This document shows positions 7,295 to 16,796 of a stretch of 64,000 bases of DNA, in pieces. The translations under genes and the position numbers were made by a program. How positions within the stretch are numbered: position 1 is the stretch's first letter; the number at the start of each line of letters is the position of its first letter. The notes beneath the pieces were generated by a model. It searched no databases, was not told the origin of the DNA, and saw only the letters and a program-made list of their open reading frames with translations. The DNA comes from Didemnitutus sp041906465 (GTDB lineage: Bacteria > Verrucomicrobiota > Verrucomicrobiia > Opitutales > Opitutaceae), in assembly GCA_041906465.1 (NCBI GenBank), contig JAYRJE010000002.1:372001-436000 (forward strand), written 5' to 3'.

Positions 7295-9622
7295 ATGACC
7301 GCGCCGACCACGAACGCCGTATTCATTTCCTATGCGTCGCAGGACATTGAGTCGGCGCGTCGTCTCGCGGAGGCGCTGCGGACCGAAGGCGTCGAAGTGT
7401 GGTTCGACCAGGACGAACTGGTGGGCGGCGATGCGTGGGATGCGAAGATCCGCCGCCAGATCGGCGAGTGCGGGCTGTTTCTCCCGGTAATTTCGGCGAA
7501 CACGCAGGCGCGGCTCGAGGGCTATTTCCGTCTCGAATGGAAAATCGCCGCCCAGCGCACGCACACGATGGCGGAGGAGAAGGCGTTTATCCTGCCGATC
7601 GTCGTCGACGGCACGCGCGACGCCGAAGCGAAGGTGCCGGCGGAATTCAAAGCGGTGCAGTGGACGCGTCTGCCGGGCGGCGAGAGCACGCCGGCGTTTC
7701 GCGCTCGCGTGAAAAAGCTCCTGACCACCGAGGACGATGCCGCTGAGCCCTCGATCGCGAGCTATACCCCCGCCGGCGCGGCGCGTTCCGAGCGGAGCAA
7801 AATCGGCCGTTGGATCGGCTACGGTTGGGCGGTGGTCGGCATTGGCATGGGCCTTTTTTTCGTGACCCGCCCGCTATGGTCGGAGCGCAAGCCGCGTTCG
7901 GCCAAGCCGGCCGAAGCCAGCGCGCGCGCACCCGCCGATCCGGCCAAGGCCGCGGCCCCCGCCGCGCCCAAGCTCGATCCGCAGCGTGTGGTGCTCACGC
8001 GGTTCGAGAATCTCAGCGGCGACGCGTCGCTCGATTCGCTCGCTCGCGTGATTGAGGCGGAGTTGATTCGCGGGCTCGCGCCCGTGCAGGTGGCGCGAGT
8101 GCTGCCCGTCGAGGTGTCCGGTCGTTCGGCCGGTCGTGCCGCGGCGCGCGAGGTCGGAGCGGCTTCGCTGGTCGTCGGTTCCTACGTGAAGGTGGGGGAC
8201 GAGATTGAGATCAGTGCGGCGGTGGTGTTGACGGCGGAGGGCGACTTGTTTGGCACCGCCGGGCCGGTCACAACTTCTCCCGGTGCGCTCCGCGGCCCGG
8301 GCTTCGTCGATTTGACGGAGCGGCTGGCCACGGGCGTATCGAACGCGGTGATCACGTTGCAGAATCCGCCGACGCGGATTGCGGCGGTGATCTACAACCG
8401 GCCGTGGCCGCGCTTCTCGCAAGCGGCGCGCTTGCAGGCGTTGCGCGCGGGAGCGGCCGAAAATGCGGAGGAGATCATCGCGGGGTTCCGCGCGATTCTG
8501 GCCGAGTCGCCCGAGATGCTGAAAGTGAAGCATGACCTCGCGCGCCTGTTGCGTGACCTGGGACGGCTGGACGAGGCGCAGAAACTTTTCCGCGAACTGC
8601 TGCGCGACGATCGCGGTCGCCTGGCCGAAGTGGAAATCCTCGGCATCACTTATGATGAGGCGTTGCTCGCCGGCGATCCGGAGCGGGCATTGACGGCCGC
8701 GCGCGCGCTCGTGGAGTTGCGGCCGTTGAGCGATGCGATCACGCAGGTCGTGGCCTGCCTTTGGGCGCAGAACCGGCCGCGCGCCGCCCGCGACGCGCTG
8801 GCGGCGTGGTGGGAAAAGCATAAGAGCGAGTTGCCGGCGTCGAGCCGCGCTTCCTCCGAAGCGGGCCTGTTCGCGACCGAGGCATTCCTGCATTTGCAGG
8901 CCAACGATCCGGCGAAAGCGCTGGCGACGCTCGATCGGTTGCAGGCGGTGTCCGATGGGCAGCCGATGCCTGCGCTGCACTGGATGCGGTTTTCCGCCCT
9001 GGCCGCGCTCGGGCGCGAAGCGGAGCAACGTCAGGTCATCGCCGATGTGGCGGCGCTGGCCGGCAGCGCGCGGATCGAGCCCTTGATGCTGCAGTGGATG
9101 GGCTACACGCGGGCGCTCCACTTGGGCCAGCCGCAGGCGGCGCAACGCTGGCTCGCGGAGGCGCTGCGCAGCTGGGACGAGCTGACCCTGAGCGGCAAAC
9201 CGCCGGAGAATCTCGAGACGCTCGCCATTTGGTTGAACGACGCCGCCGGCCGCCCGGAAAAATCCCTCGCGGCGATCGAGCGCATGGAGAAGCGCTTTGG
9301 CAGCATGGTCAATATCGTGGGCGCGCGGGCCTTGGTGCTGCGTGCGCTCGGACGAGCCGAGGATGCGGCCGCGGAAGAGCGCAAACTGGAAACCTGGGAG
9401 CGGCGCAACGCCCGCGGACTGCCCGATTACTGGCGGGCGCGCATTGCCGCGCGCGCCGGCGACAAGGAGCGCGCGGTGGCGCTGCTGCGACAGGCGGTGG
9501 CGGGCGGCTTGTGGTTTGGCGGCTTCAATTCGCCGACGTTCGATTTCGGCCGCAGCGAACCGGAGTTCGCAGCACTCCGCGGCTTCGCGCCTTACGAGGA
9601 ACTGCTCCGACCGAAAGGGTGA
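7295..9622 (+). CDS. TIR-domain protein with one membrane helix and TPR-rich C-terminus
   Basis: Three parts are visible in 775 residues. Residues 7-140 are a TIR domain: AVFISYASQDIESARRLAEA, then VEVWFDQDELVGGDAW, and FRLEWKIA with the glutamate (E81) in the place of the TIR NADase catalytic residue. Residues ~172-191 form a single membrane helix. Residues ~227-320 (VVLTRFENLSGDASLDSLA) resemble the CsgG/FlgO-like domain seen in bacterial adenylate-cyclase-like regulators. The remainder is helical TPR repeats. TIR domains either cleave NAD+ or act as scaffolds, and this membrane-anchored architecture could be signalling or defence. No recognisable defence partner lies alongside. Confidence 0.8.
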   Translation: MTAPTTNAVFISYASQDIESARRLAEALRTEGVEVWFDQDELVGGDAWDAKIRRQIGECGLFLPVISANTQARLEGYFRLEWKIAAQRTHTMAEEKAFILPIVVDGTRDAEAKVPAEFKAVQWTRLPGGESTPAFRARVKKLLTTEDDAAEPSIASYTPAGAARSERSKIGRWIGYGWAVVGIGMGLFFVTRPLWSERKPRSAKPAEASARAPADPAKAAAPAAPKLDPQRVVLTRFENLSGDASLDSLARVIEAELIRGLAPVQVARVLPVEVSGRSAGRAAAREVGAASLVVGSYVKVGDEIEISAAVVLTAEGDLFGTAGPVTTSPGALRGPGFVDLTERLATGVSNAVITLQNPPTRIAAVIYNRPWPRFSQAARLQALRAGAAENAEEIIAGFRAILAESPEMLKVKHDLARLLRDLGRLDEAQKLFRELLRDDRGRLAEVEILGITYDEALLAGDPERALTAARALVELRPLSDAITQVVACLWAQNRPRAARDALAAWWEKHKSELPASSRASSEAGLFATEAFLHLQANDPAKALATLDRLQAVSDGQPMPALHWMRFSALAALGREAEQRQVIADVAALAGSARIEPLMLQWMGYTRALHLGQPQAAQRWLAEALRSWDELTLSGKPPENLETLAIWLNDAAGRPEKSLAAIERMEKRFGSMVNIVGARALVLRALGRAEDAAAEERKLETWERRNARGLPDYWRARIAARAGDKERAVALLRQAVAGGLWFGGFNSPTFDFGRSEPEFAALRGFAPYEELLRPKG

Positions 9623-9700
9623 GCCCGTGGCGCGCGATGGCGCCCGCGGTGTAGCGGAGGGAAGTGGAGGCCAGGGCGTTTTTCGAGAGCTGCGGTTCAG

Positions 9701-9719
9701 CGGGGACGGTTCGCCCTGC
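9701..9719 (+). repeat. 19-bp dispersed motif, copy 1
   Basis: CGGGGACGGTTCGCCCTGC between two converging genes matches 18 of 19 bases at 55965-55983, also intergenic. It is likely part of a small dispersed intergenic repeat. Confidence 0.4.
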
Positions 9720-9726
9720 CTGATAC

Positions 9727-10059
9727 TCACTCGCTGCTCAGCTCCGTCGCGATCTCGGCGACTTGGCGTGCGTAGGTGATGCCGCTCTCGGGCGGAAAAT
9801 GCTTCAGCCCATCCGCGCGCAGTCGTGGGGCGTGGTCGCGCACGTAGGTGTCGAAGGCTTTGCGCGAGGGGAACACGTATTGTGTCTCCACGACGGCCGG
9901 CGCGGTATCACTCTCGCGGTCGGGCAATACGATGCGCACGGAGGTCGCTCCCCCCGCCATGACCTCGGCGACGTGGTTGGGCGTCAGCCACGAGAGATAG
10001 CGGCCGCGTTGTGGGAGGTCTCGGCACGAGGCGCGAACGGTGTAGAGCAGGGCGGGCAT
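9727..10059 (-). CDS. DUF4286 family protein
   Basis: The 110-residue protein starts MPALLYTVRASCRDL. It contains the pattern SWLTPNHVAEVMAGGATSV, then VVETQYVFPSRKAFDTYVRD and LRADGLKHF, characteristic of DUF4286, a small ferredoxin-like-fold family related to dimeric alpha-beta barrel proteins. Members usually run about 100-110 residues, so this is full length. No enzymatic role is established for the family. I chose ATG 10059 because the family begins immediately there. It converges with the TIR gene and diverges from the S9 peptidase gene 153 bp away, so that gap should hold both promoters. Confidence 0.72.
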   Translation of the reverse strand: MPALLYTVRASCRDLPQRGRYLSWLTPNHVAEVMAGGATSVRIVLPDRESDTAPAVVETQYVFPSRKAFDTYVRDHAPRLRADGLKHFPPESGITYARQVAEIATELSSE

Positions 10060-10212
10060 GGCGGAGGACGGAGGATTGACGACAGAAGACAGAGGCGTGG
10101 CCAGGTGACAAGCGGCGCGTGGCGGCCGGTCTGCGCCGATGCAGCCAAATTCAGGGTGGGCAAAACAGACGCTTTCCTTGCGGCCGGCGCTCGCTAGCTT
10201 CGCCGCTCGCAT

Positions 10213-12321
10213 ATGCTTCCCCGCCTCCTTCGCGGCCGTCGCGCCGCACTCTGGTTCTCGTTGCTCGCGATTGCCGTGGCCGCCTCCGCCGCGGACAAAC
10301 GGCCCATCTCGCTGGACGACCTGTTCAAGTTCAAGCGCGTGTCCGATCCGCAGATCTCGCCCGATGGCCGGCACGTCATCTACGTCGTCACCGAGGTTTT
10401 GTTTGCGGAGAACCGCACGCAGTCCGACCTCTGGCTTGCGGACACGACGGGCGGCAACGTCCGCGCGCTCACGTCCACGCCGAAGAACGAGCGGCATCCG
10501 CGCTGGTCGCCCGACGGCAAATGGATCGCCTTCGAATCGAATCGCGCCGGCAGCGACTACCAAGTGTTCGTGCTGCCGATCGACGGCGGCGAGGCGCGGC
10601 AGGTGACGACGCTGTCGACGGGAGCGACTTCGCCGGTGTGGTCCACGCAGGGCGATCAGATTGCGTTCGTGTCGGAAGTATTTCCCGAGTTTTCCGAAAA
10701 GCCGTTCGCGGAGGCGGACAAGTTGAACAAAGAGAAACTCGCGGCGCGCGAGGCGAGCAAGGTGCAGGCGCGCATCGTCACGCAGCTGCTCTACCGCCAT
10801 TGGGATTCATGGGTCGAGGGCAAGCGCCAGCACGTGTTCGTGGTGCCGGTGAAGGATGGCGCCGCGACCGGTGAGCCGCGCAACGTCACGCCGGGTGAGA
10901 ACGACGGCGTGCCGACCTCGGACACGTTCAGCGCGGGCGACGAGTTTACGTTTTCGCCCGACGGCAAATCGCTCGCGTTCACCGCACCGACACTGCCGAC
11001 GCGCGAGCAAGCCTGGAGCACGAACCACGACATCTGGCTCGTCGATCTTGCGACGCTGCAGCGCAAGCGCCTGACGACCGCGCCCGGCGCGGAAGGTTAC
11101 CCGCGCTTTTCGCCCGACGGCAAGACGCTCGCCTATCGTGCCCAGGAGCGCAGCGGCTTCGAGGCGGAGCGCTGGGAGCTGAAGGTGCTCGACCTCGCCA
11201 CCGGGCAGTCGCGCCGTCTCACCCCGAAATGGGACCGCTCCGCCGAGGCGTTCGTCTGGGCGCCGGACGGCAAGAAACTCTACTTCACCGCGCAGGACGC
11301 CGGCGTGGAACCGGTATGGGCACTGGACGTCGCGACGGGCGGCGCGGCATCGGAGCCGACGCGCGTCACGAACGACGGCGGCGTGTTCGGCAGCTTGAGC
11401 GTCACCGCCGACGGTGGCGTGCTCGCGTTCACCCACGCCAAGGCGACGCAACCACCCGAAGTGGCGGCCCTCAATCTCGTGGGCTCGGCCGATGTCGCGG
11501 CGCCGCGCGCTCTCTCGCAGGCGAACTCCGCGCAGCTGGCCGGCCTCGAGTTGAACGCGCTCGAATCCGTCACCGTGGCCGGTGCGGGCGGCACGCCGGT
11601 GCAGATGTGGCTGCTCAAGCCGCCGGGCTTCGATCCCGCGAAGAAATATCCGCTGGTGTTCTGGGTGCACGGCGGCCCGCAGGGCGCGTGGATGGACGCG
11701 TGGAGCACGCGCTGGAACCCGCAGATCTGGGCGGCGCAGGGCTACGTGATCGCGCTGCCGAATCCGCGCGGCTCGACCGGTTTTGGGCAGAAGTTCACCG
11801 ACGAGATTTCCAAGGACTGGGGCGGCAAGGTTTTCACGGATCTCATGGCGTGCATGGACTGGTTGGAGAAGCAGCCGTTCATCGACGCGAAGCGCGCGGC
11901 GGCGGCCGGCGCCAGCTACGGCGGCTACATGATGAACTGGTTCCAGGGCCACACCGACCGCTTCCGCACGCTCATCACGCATTGCGGCGTCTATAATTTC
12001 GCCAGCATGTATGGCACGACGGAGGAGGTGTGGTTCGACGAGTGGGAGCACGGCATTCCGTGGGAGACGCCGGACTACGACACATTCTCGCCGCACAAAT
12101 ATGCCGCGAACTTCAAGACGCCGAATCTGATCATTCACAACGACCGCGATTTTCGCGTGCCGCTGAACCAGGGCATGGAGCTGTTCACGACGCTCCAGCG
12201 CCGAGGCGTGCCGTCGAAGCTGATCATGTTCCCGGACGAAGGCCACTGGGTGTTGAAGCCGCAAAACAGCGAGCTCTGGCACAAGGAAGTCTTCGCGTGG
12301 CTGACGGAATATTTGAAGTGA
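10213..12321 (+). CDS. S9-family prolyl oligopeptidase-like serine peptidase, exported
   Basis: The 702-residue protein has a signal peptide (cleavage likely after AVAASA, residues ~20-27). A seven-bladed beta-propeller with repeated SPDG motifs (WSPDGKWIAFES, FSPDGKSLAFT, FSPDGKTLAY) is followed by an alpha/beta hydrolase domain. The catalytic serine is S568 in GASYGGYM, the aspartate is most likely D646 in DFRVP, and the histidine is H678 in EGHW. The oxyanion HGGPQG motif is present. Family members cleave short peptides in the periplasm, often after proline or as acylaminoacyl/dipeptidyl peptidases. It stands alone, facing away from the DUF4286 gene, and is followed by a REP-like hairpin. 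Confidence 0.9.
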   Translation: MLPRLLRGRRAALWFSLLAIAVAASAADKRPISLDDLFKFKRVSDPQISPDGRHVIYVVTEVLFAENRTQSDLWLADTTGGNVRALTSTPKNERHPRWSPDGKWIAFESNRAGSDYQVFVLPIDGGEARQVTTLSTGATSPVWSTQGDQIAFVSEVFPEFSEKPFAEADKLNKEKLAAREASKVQARIVTQLLYRHWDSWVEGKRQHVFVVPVKDGAATGEPRNVTPGENDGVPTSDTFSAGDEFTFSPDGKSLAFTAPTLPTREQAWSTNHDIWLVDLATLQRKRLTTAPGAEGYPRFSPDGKTLAYRAQERSGFEAERWELKVLDLATGQSRRLTPKWDRSAEAFVWAPDGKKLYFTAQDAGVEPVWALDVATGGAASEPTRVTNDGGVFGSLSVTADGGVLAFTHAKATQPPEVAALNLVGSADVAAPRALSQANSAQLAGLELNALESVTVAGAGGTPVQMWLLKPPGFDPAKKYPLVFWVHGGPQGAWMDAWSTRWNPQIWAAQGYVIALPNPRGSTGFGQKFTDEISKDWGGKVFTDLMACMDWLEKQPFIDAKRAAAAGASYGGYMMNWFQGHTDRFRTLITHCGVYNFASMYGTTEEVWFDEWEHGIPWETPDYDTFSPHKYAANFKTPNLIIHNDRDFRVPLNQGMELFTTLQRRGVPSKLIMFPDEGHWVLKPQNSELWHKEVFAWLTEYLK

Positions 12322-12402
12322 TGTAGGGCGGGGTCGCCGAACCCCGCCGTGAACGTGCCATCGCGTTCGGAAAAGGCGGGGTTCGGCGACTCCGCCCTAC
12401 AT
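12321..12402. repeat. REP-like inverted repeat, GTAGGG family
   Basis: The left arm (12321-12348, starting ATGTAGGGCGGGGTCGCC) and the right arm (12375-12402, ending CTCCGCCCTACAT) are near-perfect inverse copies of about 28 bp. A smaller inner stem (GAACG/CGTTC) lies between. It fills almost the whole gap after the S9 peptidase gene. Related structures lie at 28857-28921 and 39453-39519, and a half-copy lies inside recD2. Confidence 0.75.
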
Positions 12403-12415
12403 TTCACGAACTTTC

Positions 12416-13243
12416 ATGTTCGCCGGTTTCTGGAAACGCCTTCGCACCGACTCGTCGCGCGCCGCGCAGCGGCTCGGGCTGACGCGCGAGCATTTCGCGA
12501 TCGCCAACCGCCACGCGCGGGTGCGCGCCGCGTGGGCGCCGCACTTGCGCGCGAGCCGCGAGGCGATCCTCGCCGCGGCAGAGCGCTGCTCGCGGCGCCA
12601 GTGCGCGCTCGTGATCGGCGCGGGCGATTGCCTCGATGTGCCGGTGGCGGAACTCGCGGAGCGTTTCGCGCAGGTGACGCTCGCGGACATCGTGGTGAGC
12701 GCCACCGCCAAGGATTGGGCGAAACGCCTTCCCGGGCGCGTCCGTTGCGTGGCGTGGGATGCCACCGGCGCGCTCGCGCGTCTCGCGGAGGTGCGTGACG
12801 TGATCTCGGCGCATGATGCGCCGAAGCTGTTCGCCGAGGCCGATCCGGGGCCGCCGCCGGGCGGGGAGCCGGACCTCGTCGTCTCGGCCAACTGTCTCTC
12901 CCAACTCGGCCTCGTGCCCGCGCACTCGCTGCCCGCGGCGGAGAAAGACAAGGCATTGCCCGACCGCTGCGCGAAAGTTGCGGCGCGCCGCCACCTCGAC
13001 TGGCTCGCGGAGCGCCGGGGTGCCGTGCGGGTGCTGCTTGTGGACGCGGCGCGGCTCGATCTCGCGCCGGACGGCGTCACGGTGCGCAAGACCGAGACGC
13101 TTTACACGCGCTTCGGCCTCCGCGCGCCCGATCGCACGTGGCGTTGGAATCTGGCGCCGATTCCGGAGTGGTCGCCCGACTTCCATCGCGTCCACGATGT
13201 CGGCGTGTGGGTGGACGAGCCGGCGGGCGCGAGCCGAACTTAG
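12416..13243 (+). CDS. Conserved hypothetical protein, methyltransferase-like Rossmann segment
   Basis: The 275-residue product is not one I recognise by name. The segment ALVIGAGDCLDVPVAELAER followed by VTLADIV looks like motif I and the acidic loop of a class I SAM-dependent methyltransferase fold. A later LVVSANCLSQLGLVPAHSLP resembles motif IV/V of such folds. I do not see a diagnostic catalytic motif. The C-terminus ends with a hydrophilic tail. The start ATG lies 14 bp after the REP-like repeat with no clear Shine-Dalgarno. A methyltransferase-related function is an inference from one motif only. Confidence 0.6.
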   Translation: MFAGFWKRLRTDSSRAAQRLGLTREHFAIANRHARVRAAWAPHLRASREAILAAAERCSRRQCALVIGAGDCLDVPVAELAERFAQVTLADIVVSATAKDWAKRLPGRVRCVAWDATGALARLAEVRDVISAHDAPKLFAEADPGPPPGGEPDLVVSANCLSQLGLVPAHSLPAAEKDKALPDRCAKVAARRHLDWLAERRGAVRVLLVDAARLDLAPDGVTVRKTETLYTRFGLRAPDRTWRWNLAPIPEWSPDFHRVHDVGVWVDEPAGASRT

Positions 13244-13499
13244 GAGCCTGCCCCAAAGGTGGCGCGAGGCGCGGAAGATTGGCGGGTCGCTCCGGGCGTC
13301 TAAAACAAGCCAGCATAGCGGACAGCGAGGGCGGCGGGCTTTGCATCGCTTGCGATTCCCTCACCATGTGCCGAGTCAGTAGCGGGACCGGCGTTTCGCG
13401 CACGTGGAGTTGAAACCATGCGACATGACACCGCGGCGTATCGTCGAATGCGGCCGGTTGCGCCGTAGTGGAGGGTGCGGGCGCCTCGCGTCCGCAGCC

Positions 13500-15035
13500 A
13501 TGACGACTCTTACTCGCACCTTCCTCTCGCAACCTTCCGCGCTGCCGGCCGGCGTGGCCTGTGGCCCGCTCGCGACGTTTCCCGAACGCATTGTGCAGTT
13601 CGGCGAGGGCAATTTCCTCCGCGCGTTCGCCGACTGGATGATCGACGAGCTCAACAGCCGCGGTCTCCTCCAGAGCCAGGTGCTCGTGGTGCAGCCGATC
13701 CGCCAGGGCCTCGCTGCGCAACTGAATGCGCAGGACGGTCTCTACACCGTGCTCGTGCGCGGCACGGAGAACGGCAAGGTCGTCGAGTCGCCCCGCGTCG
13801 TCACCGCCGTGCGTCGCGCGCTCGACCCGTATGCGAGCTGGAAGGAACTCGTCGCGACCTTCGAGAGCAGCGATCTGCGCTTCGTGCTCTCGAACACTAC
13901 GGAGGCCGGCATCGCCTACTCGGCCGAGCCGTTCAATCCCGCCGTGTGCCCCGAGTCGTTCCCGGCCAAAATCGCCTCGCTGCTCTACGCGCGTTTCAAC
14001 GCCGTGCGCGGTCACCCGGAGCGCGGCCTGGTTTTCGTGCCCTGCGAATTGATCGAGAAGAACGGCACCAACCTGCGCGAGTGCGTGCTGAAGCACGTGC
14101 AGGCGTGGGGCCTGTCCGCGGAGTTTGCCAAGTGGGTGAGCGAGTCGAACGTCTTTCTCAACACGCTCGTCGATCGCATCGTCCCGGGTTACCCGAAGGC
14201 GGAAGCCGCCGAGATCGCCAAGAAGGTCGGCTATCAGGACAACCTCGTCGTCGCGTCCGAACACTTCCACCTGTGGGTGATCGAGGGGCCGCGCGAGTTG
14301 GAAGCCGAGCTGCCGTTCGCGCGCGCCGGCCTCAACGTCGTGTGGACCGACGATCTCACCCCTTACCGCAGCCGCAAGGTCCGCGTGCTGAACGGCGCGC
14401 ACACCGGCTCCGTGCTCGCCGCCTACGCCGCCGGCGCGACGACGGTGAAGGAGATGATGGACGACGAACTCACCGCCGCCTTCGTCTACCGCCTCGTGTT
14501 CGACGAGATCGTGCCATACCTCTCGCAACCTGCCGAGGAGCGCCGCGCCTACGCCGAGGCGGTGCTGGAGCGGTTCCGCAATCCGTTTGTCCGCCACGAG
14601 CTGCTCTCGATCTCGCTCAACTCGGTCTCGAAGTGGAAGGTTCGCGTGCTGCCCTCGCTGCTCGACGCCGTGGCGGCGAATCGCACGGTGACGCCGCTGC
14701 TGGCGTTCTCGCTGGCGGCGCTGCTGTGGTTCTACCGCGGCCACCGCGAGCCGAACGGCCAGGTCTTCGGCCGCCGCGGCGACGAGAAATATCCGATCCG
14801 CGACGACGAGGGCGTGCTCGACTTCTTCGTGCGCGAGTGGGCGCTGGCCGACGAGACCGGCGACCGTTTCCAGTTCACGAAAAACGCGCTCGCGCAAACG
14901 CAGTTCTGGGGCCGCGACCTGAACGAAGTCCCGGGCCTGACGTTCACGGTCTCGATCGCGCTCGAACGCATCGCCAGCCTCGGCATGCGCGAGACGCTCA
15001 AGAAGCTCGTCGTCGACACTCCGCGCTCCGCCTGA
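13500..15035 (+). CDS. uxaB: Tagaturonate reductase / altronate oxidoreductase
   Basis: The 511-residue protein is of the mannitol dehydrogenase superfamily. It has an N-terminal nucleotide-binding segment (RIVQFGEGNFLRAF), FVLSNTTEAGI, and the family signature around catalytic lysine K293 followed by N298 and H301 (SRKVRVLNGAHTGS). UxaB interconverts D-tagaturonate and D-altronate with NADH in the galacturonate branch of pectin catabolism. The frame is open for 32 codons upstream, but ATG 13500 gives the usual length. uxaA follows after 7 bp, and the two consecutive pathway steps make the assignment firm. uxaC and a transporter are not in the window. Confidence 0.93.
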   Translation: MTTLTRTFLSQPSALPAGVACGPLATFPERIVQFGEGNFLRAFADWMIDELNSRGLLQSQVLVVQPIRQGLAAQLNAQDGLYTVLVRGTENGKVVESPRVVTAVRRALDPYASWKELVATFESSDLRFVLSNTTEAGIAYSAEPFNPAVCPESFPAKIASLLYARFNAVRGHPERGLVFVPCELIEKNGTNLRECVLKHVQAWGLSAEFAKWVSESNVFLNTLVDRIVPGYPKAEAAEIAKKVGYQDNLVVASEHFHLWVIEGPRELEAELPFARAGLNVVWTDDLTPYRSRKVRVLNGAHTGSVLAAYAAGATTVKEMMDDELTAAFVYRLVFDEIVPYLSQPAEERRAYAEAVLERFRNPFVRHELLSISLNSVSKWKVRVLPSLLDAVAANRTVTPLLAFSLAALLWFYRGHREPNGQVFGRRGDEKYPIRDDEGVLDFFVREWALADETGDRFQFTKNALAQTQFWGRDLNEVPGLTFTVSIALERIASLGMRETLKKLVVDTPRSA

Positions 15036-15042
15036 TCCGATC

Positions 15043-16533
15043 ATGAACTCCGGCGTGCTCCTCATCCATCCGGCCGACAACGTCGCCATCGCGCTCCGCC
15101 GCCTCGCGGCCGGCACGGCGGTTGATGCGGGCGGCGTGGCCGTGACACTGGCGTCCGACATTCCCTGCGGTCACAAATTCGCCCGCGTCGCGCTGCGCGC
15201 GGGCGACCACGTGCGCAAGTTCGGTCAGCCGATCGGCTCCGCCACGCAGGACGTGCCGGCGGGCGGCTGGGTGCATACGCACAATGTGCGCACGAATCTC
15301 GACGGCGTGCTCGACTACACGTTCACGCCGCAGCCGCCCGCGTCGCTCCCGCGCGTCGAGGGTCGCACGTTCCTCGGCTACGCGCGTCCGAACGGCGACG
15401 TCGGCATCCGCAACGAACTCTGGATCATCCCGACGGTCGGCTGCGTCAACGAGGTCGCCCAGGCGCTCGCGCGCAATCTCCGCTCCGCGGGCCTCCCGGC
15501 CGGCATCGACGGCGTGCACGCGTTCTCGCATCCGCACGGCTGCTCGCAACTCGGCACCGATCACGCGTCGACGCAGCAAATCCTCTCCGGTCTCGCGACG
15601 CACCCGAACGCCGGCGCCGTGCTCGTCATCGGTCTCGGTTGCGAAAACAACACGATGCCGAGCTTCCGGAAGCTGCTGCCCGATGCGGAAAGCGGCCGCT
15701 ATCGTTTCCTCTCCGTGCAGGAGTCGCCCGATGAAATGGCGGAAGGTGCGAAGCTCCTGGCGGAACTCGCGGCCTACGCGGCGCAGTCCAAGCGCACGCC
15801 GCACCCGCTTGCGCGCCTGCGCGTTGGCCTGAAGTGCGGCGGCTCCGACGGTTTCTCCGGTCTCACGGCGAATCCCGTCGTCGGTGCATTTTCCGACCGG
15901 CTCGTCGCCGCGGGCGGCACAACCGTGCTGACCGAGGTGCCCGAGATGTTCGGCGCCGAGGCGCTGTTTCTCAATCGTTGCACGAGCCGCGCGGTCTTCG
16001 ACGACTGCGTCGGCATGATCAACGGCTTCAAGGAATACTTCCAGCGCTACAACCAGGTCGTCTACGAGAACCCGTCGCCCGGCAACAAGGACGGCGGCAT
16101 CACGACGCTCGAGGAAAAGTCGCTCGGCTGCCTGCAGAAGGGCGGCACCTCGGAGGTCGTCGCCGTGTTGCCCTATGCCGGCCGCCTTGCGAAGCCGGGT
16201 CTGAATTTTCTCACCGGCCCCGGCAACGATATCGTCTCGCTCACGGCGCTGGCGGCGTCGGGCGCGCATCTCGCGCTCTTCACCACCGGCCGCGGCACGC
16301 CGCTCGGGGGCCCGGTGCCGACGCTGAAAATCGCCTCGAATTCCGACCTCGCGACGCGCAAGGCCGGGTGGATCGATTTCGACGCCGGCCGCATCATCAA
16401 CGGCCTGCCGATGAACGCCGCCGCGGATGAGTTGCTTGATCTCGTGCTCGCCACCGCGAGCGGACAACTCGCGCGGAACGAAGTGAACGGCTTCCGCGAG
16501 ATCGCGATCTTCAAGGACGGCGTGACCCTTTAG
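15043..16533 (+). CDS. uxaA: Altronate dehydratase
   Basis: The 496-residue protein has the standard two-part UxaA architecture. The N-terminal SAF-like domain (DIPCGHKFARVALRAGDHV ... GWVHTHNV) precedes the large C-terminal domain, which contains GYARPNGDVGIRNELWIIP, GLGCENNTMPSF and CGGSDGFSGLTANP. The enzyme is iron-dependent and converts D-altronate to 2-keto-3-deoxy-gluconate. It lies directly downstream of uxaB and is followed by a hairpin terminator, so uxaB-uxaA is a two-gene operon. No regulator or KDG kinase is adjacent. Confidence 0.94.
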   Translation: MNSGVLLIHPADNVAIALRRLAAGTAVDAGGVAVTLASDIPCGHKFARVALRAGDHVRKFGQPIGSATQDVPAGGWVHTHNVRTNLDGVLDYTFTPQPPASLPRVEGRTFLGYARPNGDVGIRNELWIIPTVGCVNEVAQALARNLRSAGLPAGIDGVHAFSHPHGCSQLGTDHASTQQILSGLATHPNAGAVLVIGLGCENNTMPSFRKLLPDAESGRYRFLSVQESPDEMAEGAKLLAELAAYAAQSKRTPHPLARLRVGLKCGGSDGFSGLTANPVVGAFSDRLVAAGGTTVLTEVPEMFGAEALFLNRCTSRAVFDDCVGMINGFKEYFQRYNQVVYENPSPGNKDGGITTLEEKSLGCLQKGGTSEVVAVLPYAGRLAKPGLNFLTGPGNDIVSLTALAASGAHLALFTTGRGTPLGGPVPTLKIASNSDLATRKAGWIDFDAGRIINGLPMNAAADELLDLVLATASGQLARNEVNGFREIAIFKDGVTL

Positions 16534-16582
16534 CCGAGCTCGCCCACCGCCAGCGTGGAGGCGGACAAGAGCCATCGGCTTC

Positions 16583-16622
16583 CCCCGCCGGTCGGAGCAA
16601 TCCGGCCGGCGGGATTCTTTTC
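16583..16622 (+). terminator. Hairpin terminator after uxaA
   Basis: CCCGCCGGTCGG and TCCGGCCGGCGGG pair with one G-T type mismatch around a short AGCAA loop and are followed by ATTCTTTT. It lies about 50 bp after the uxaA stop. Confidence 0.6.
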
Positions 16623-16698
16623 GAGGTCGCTGAGGCGCGAACACTGCGACGGAGGCGCGGCGGAATGCTTTGCCCTCCACCAGCGCGCGCGAGGCCTT

Positions 16699-16796
16699 GT
16701 GACGCACGCCGACGATTTTCTTTTCGGGGATTTCGCCGCTTCGTTCGTCTAAGACCATAAGCGCCGTCTTTCGCGGCGCTGACCCTTGATCTCGCC
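16699..16796 (+). promoter_or_regulatory. Conserved leader of small LuxR-type gene, copy 1
   Basis: A 48-nt block at 16721-16768 (from TTTTCGG to GCGCCGTC) matches 27005-27052 with only four differences, and GTGACGCA upstream is also shared. In this copy the transcript could form a stem just before the gene, AGCGCCG (16759-16765) with CGGCGCT. The upstream ATG of the other copy is ATA here, so translation most likely starts at the shared ATGGTTGCC. Confidence 0.55.

Noticed and set aside
13404..13499. Earlier in-frame start of uxaB
   Set aside because: It adds 32 residues without similarity; ATG 13500 gives the family length.
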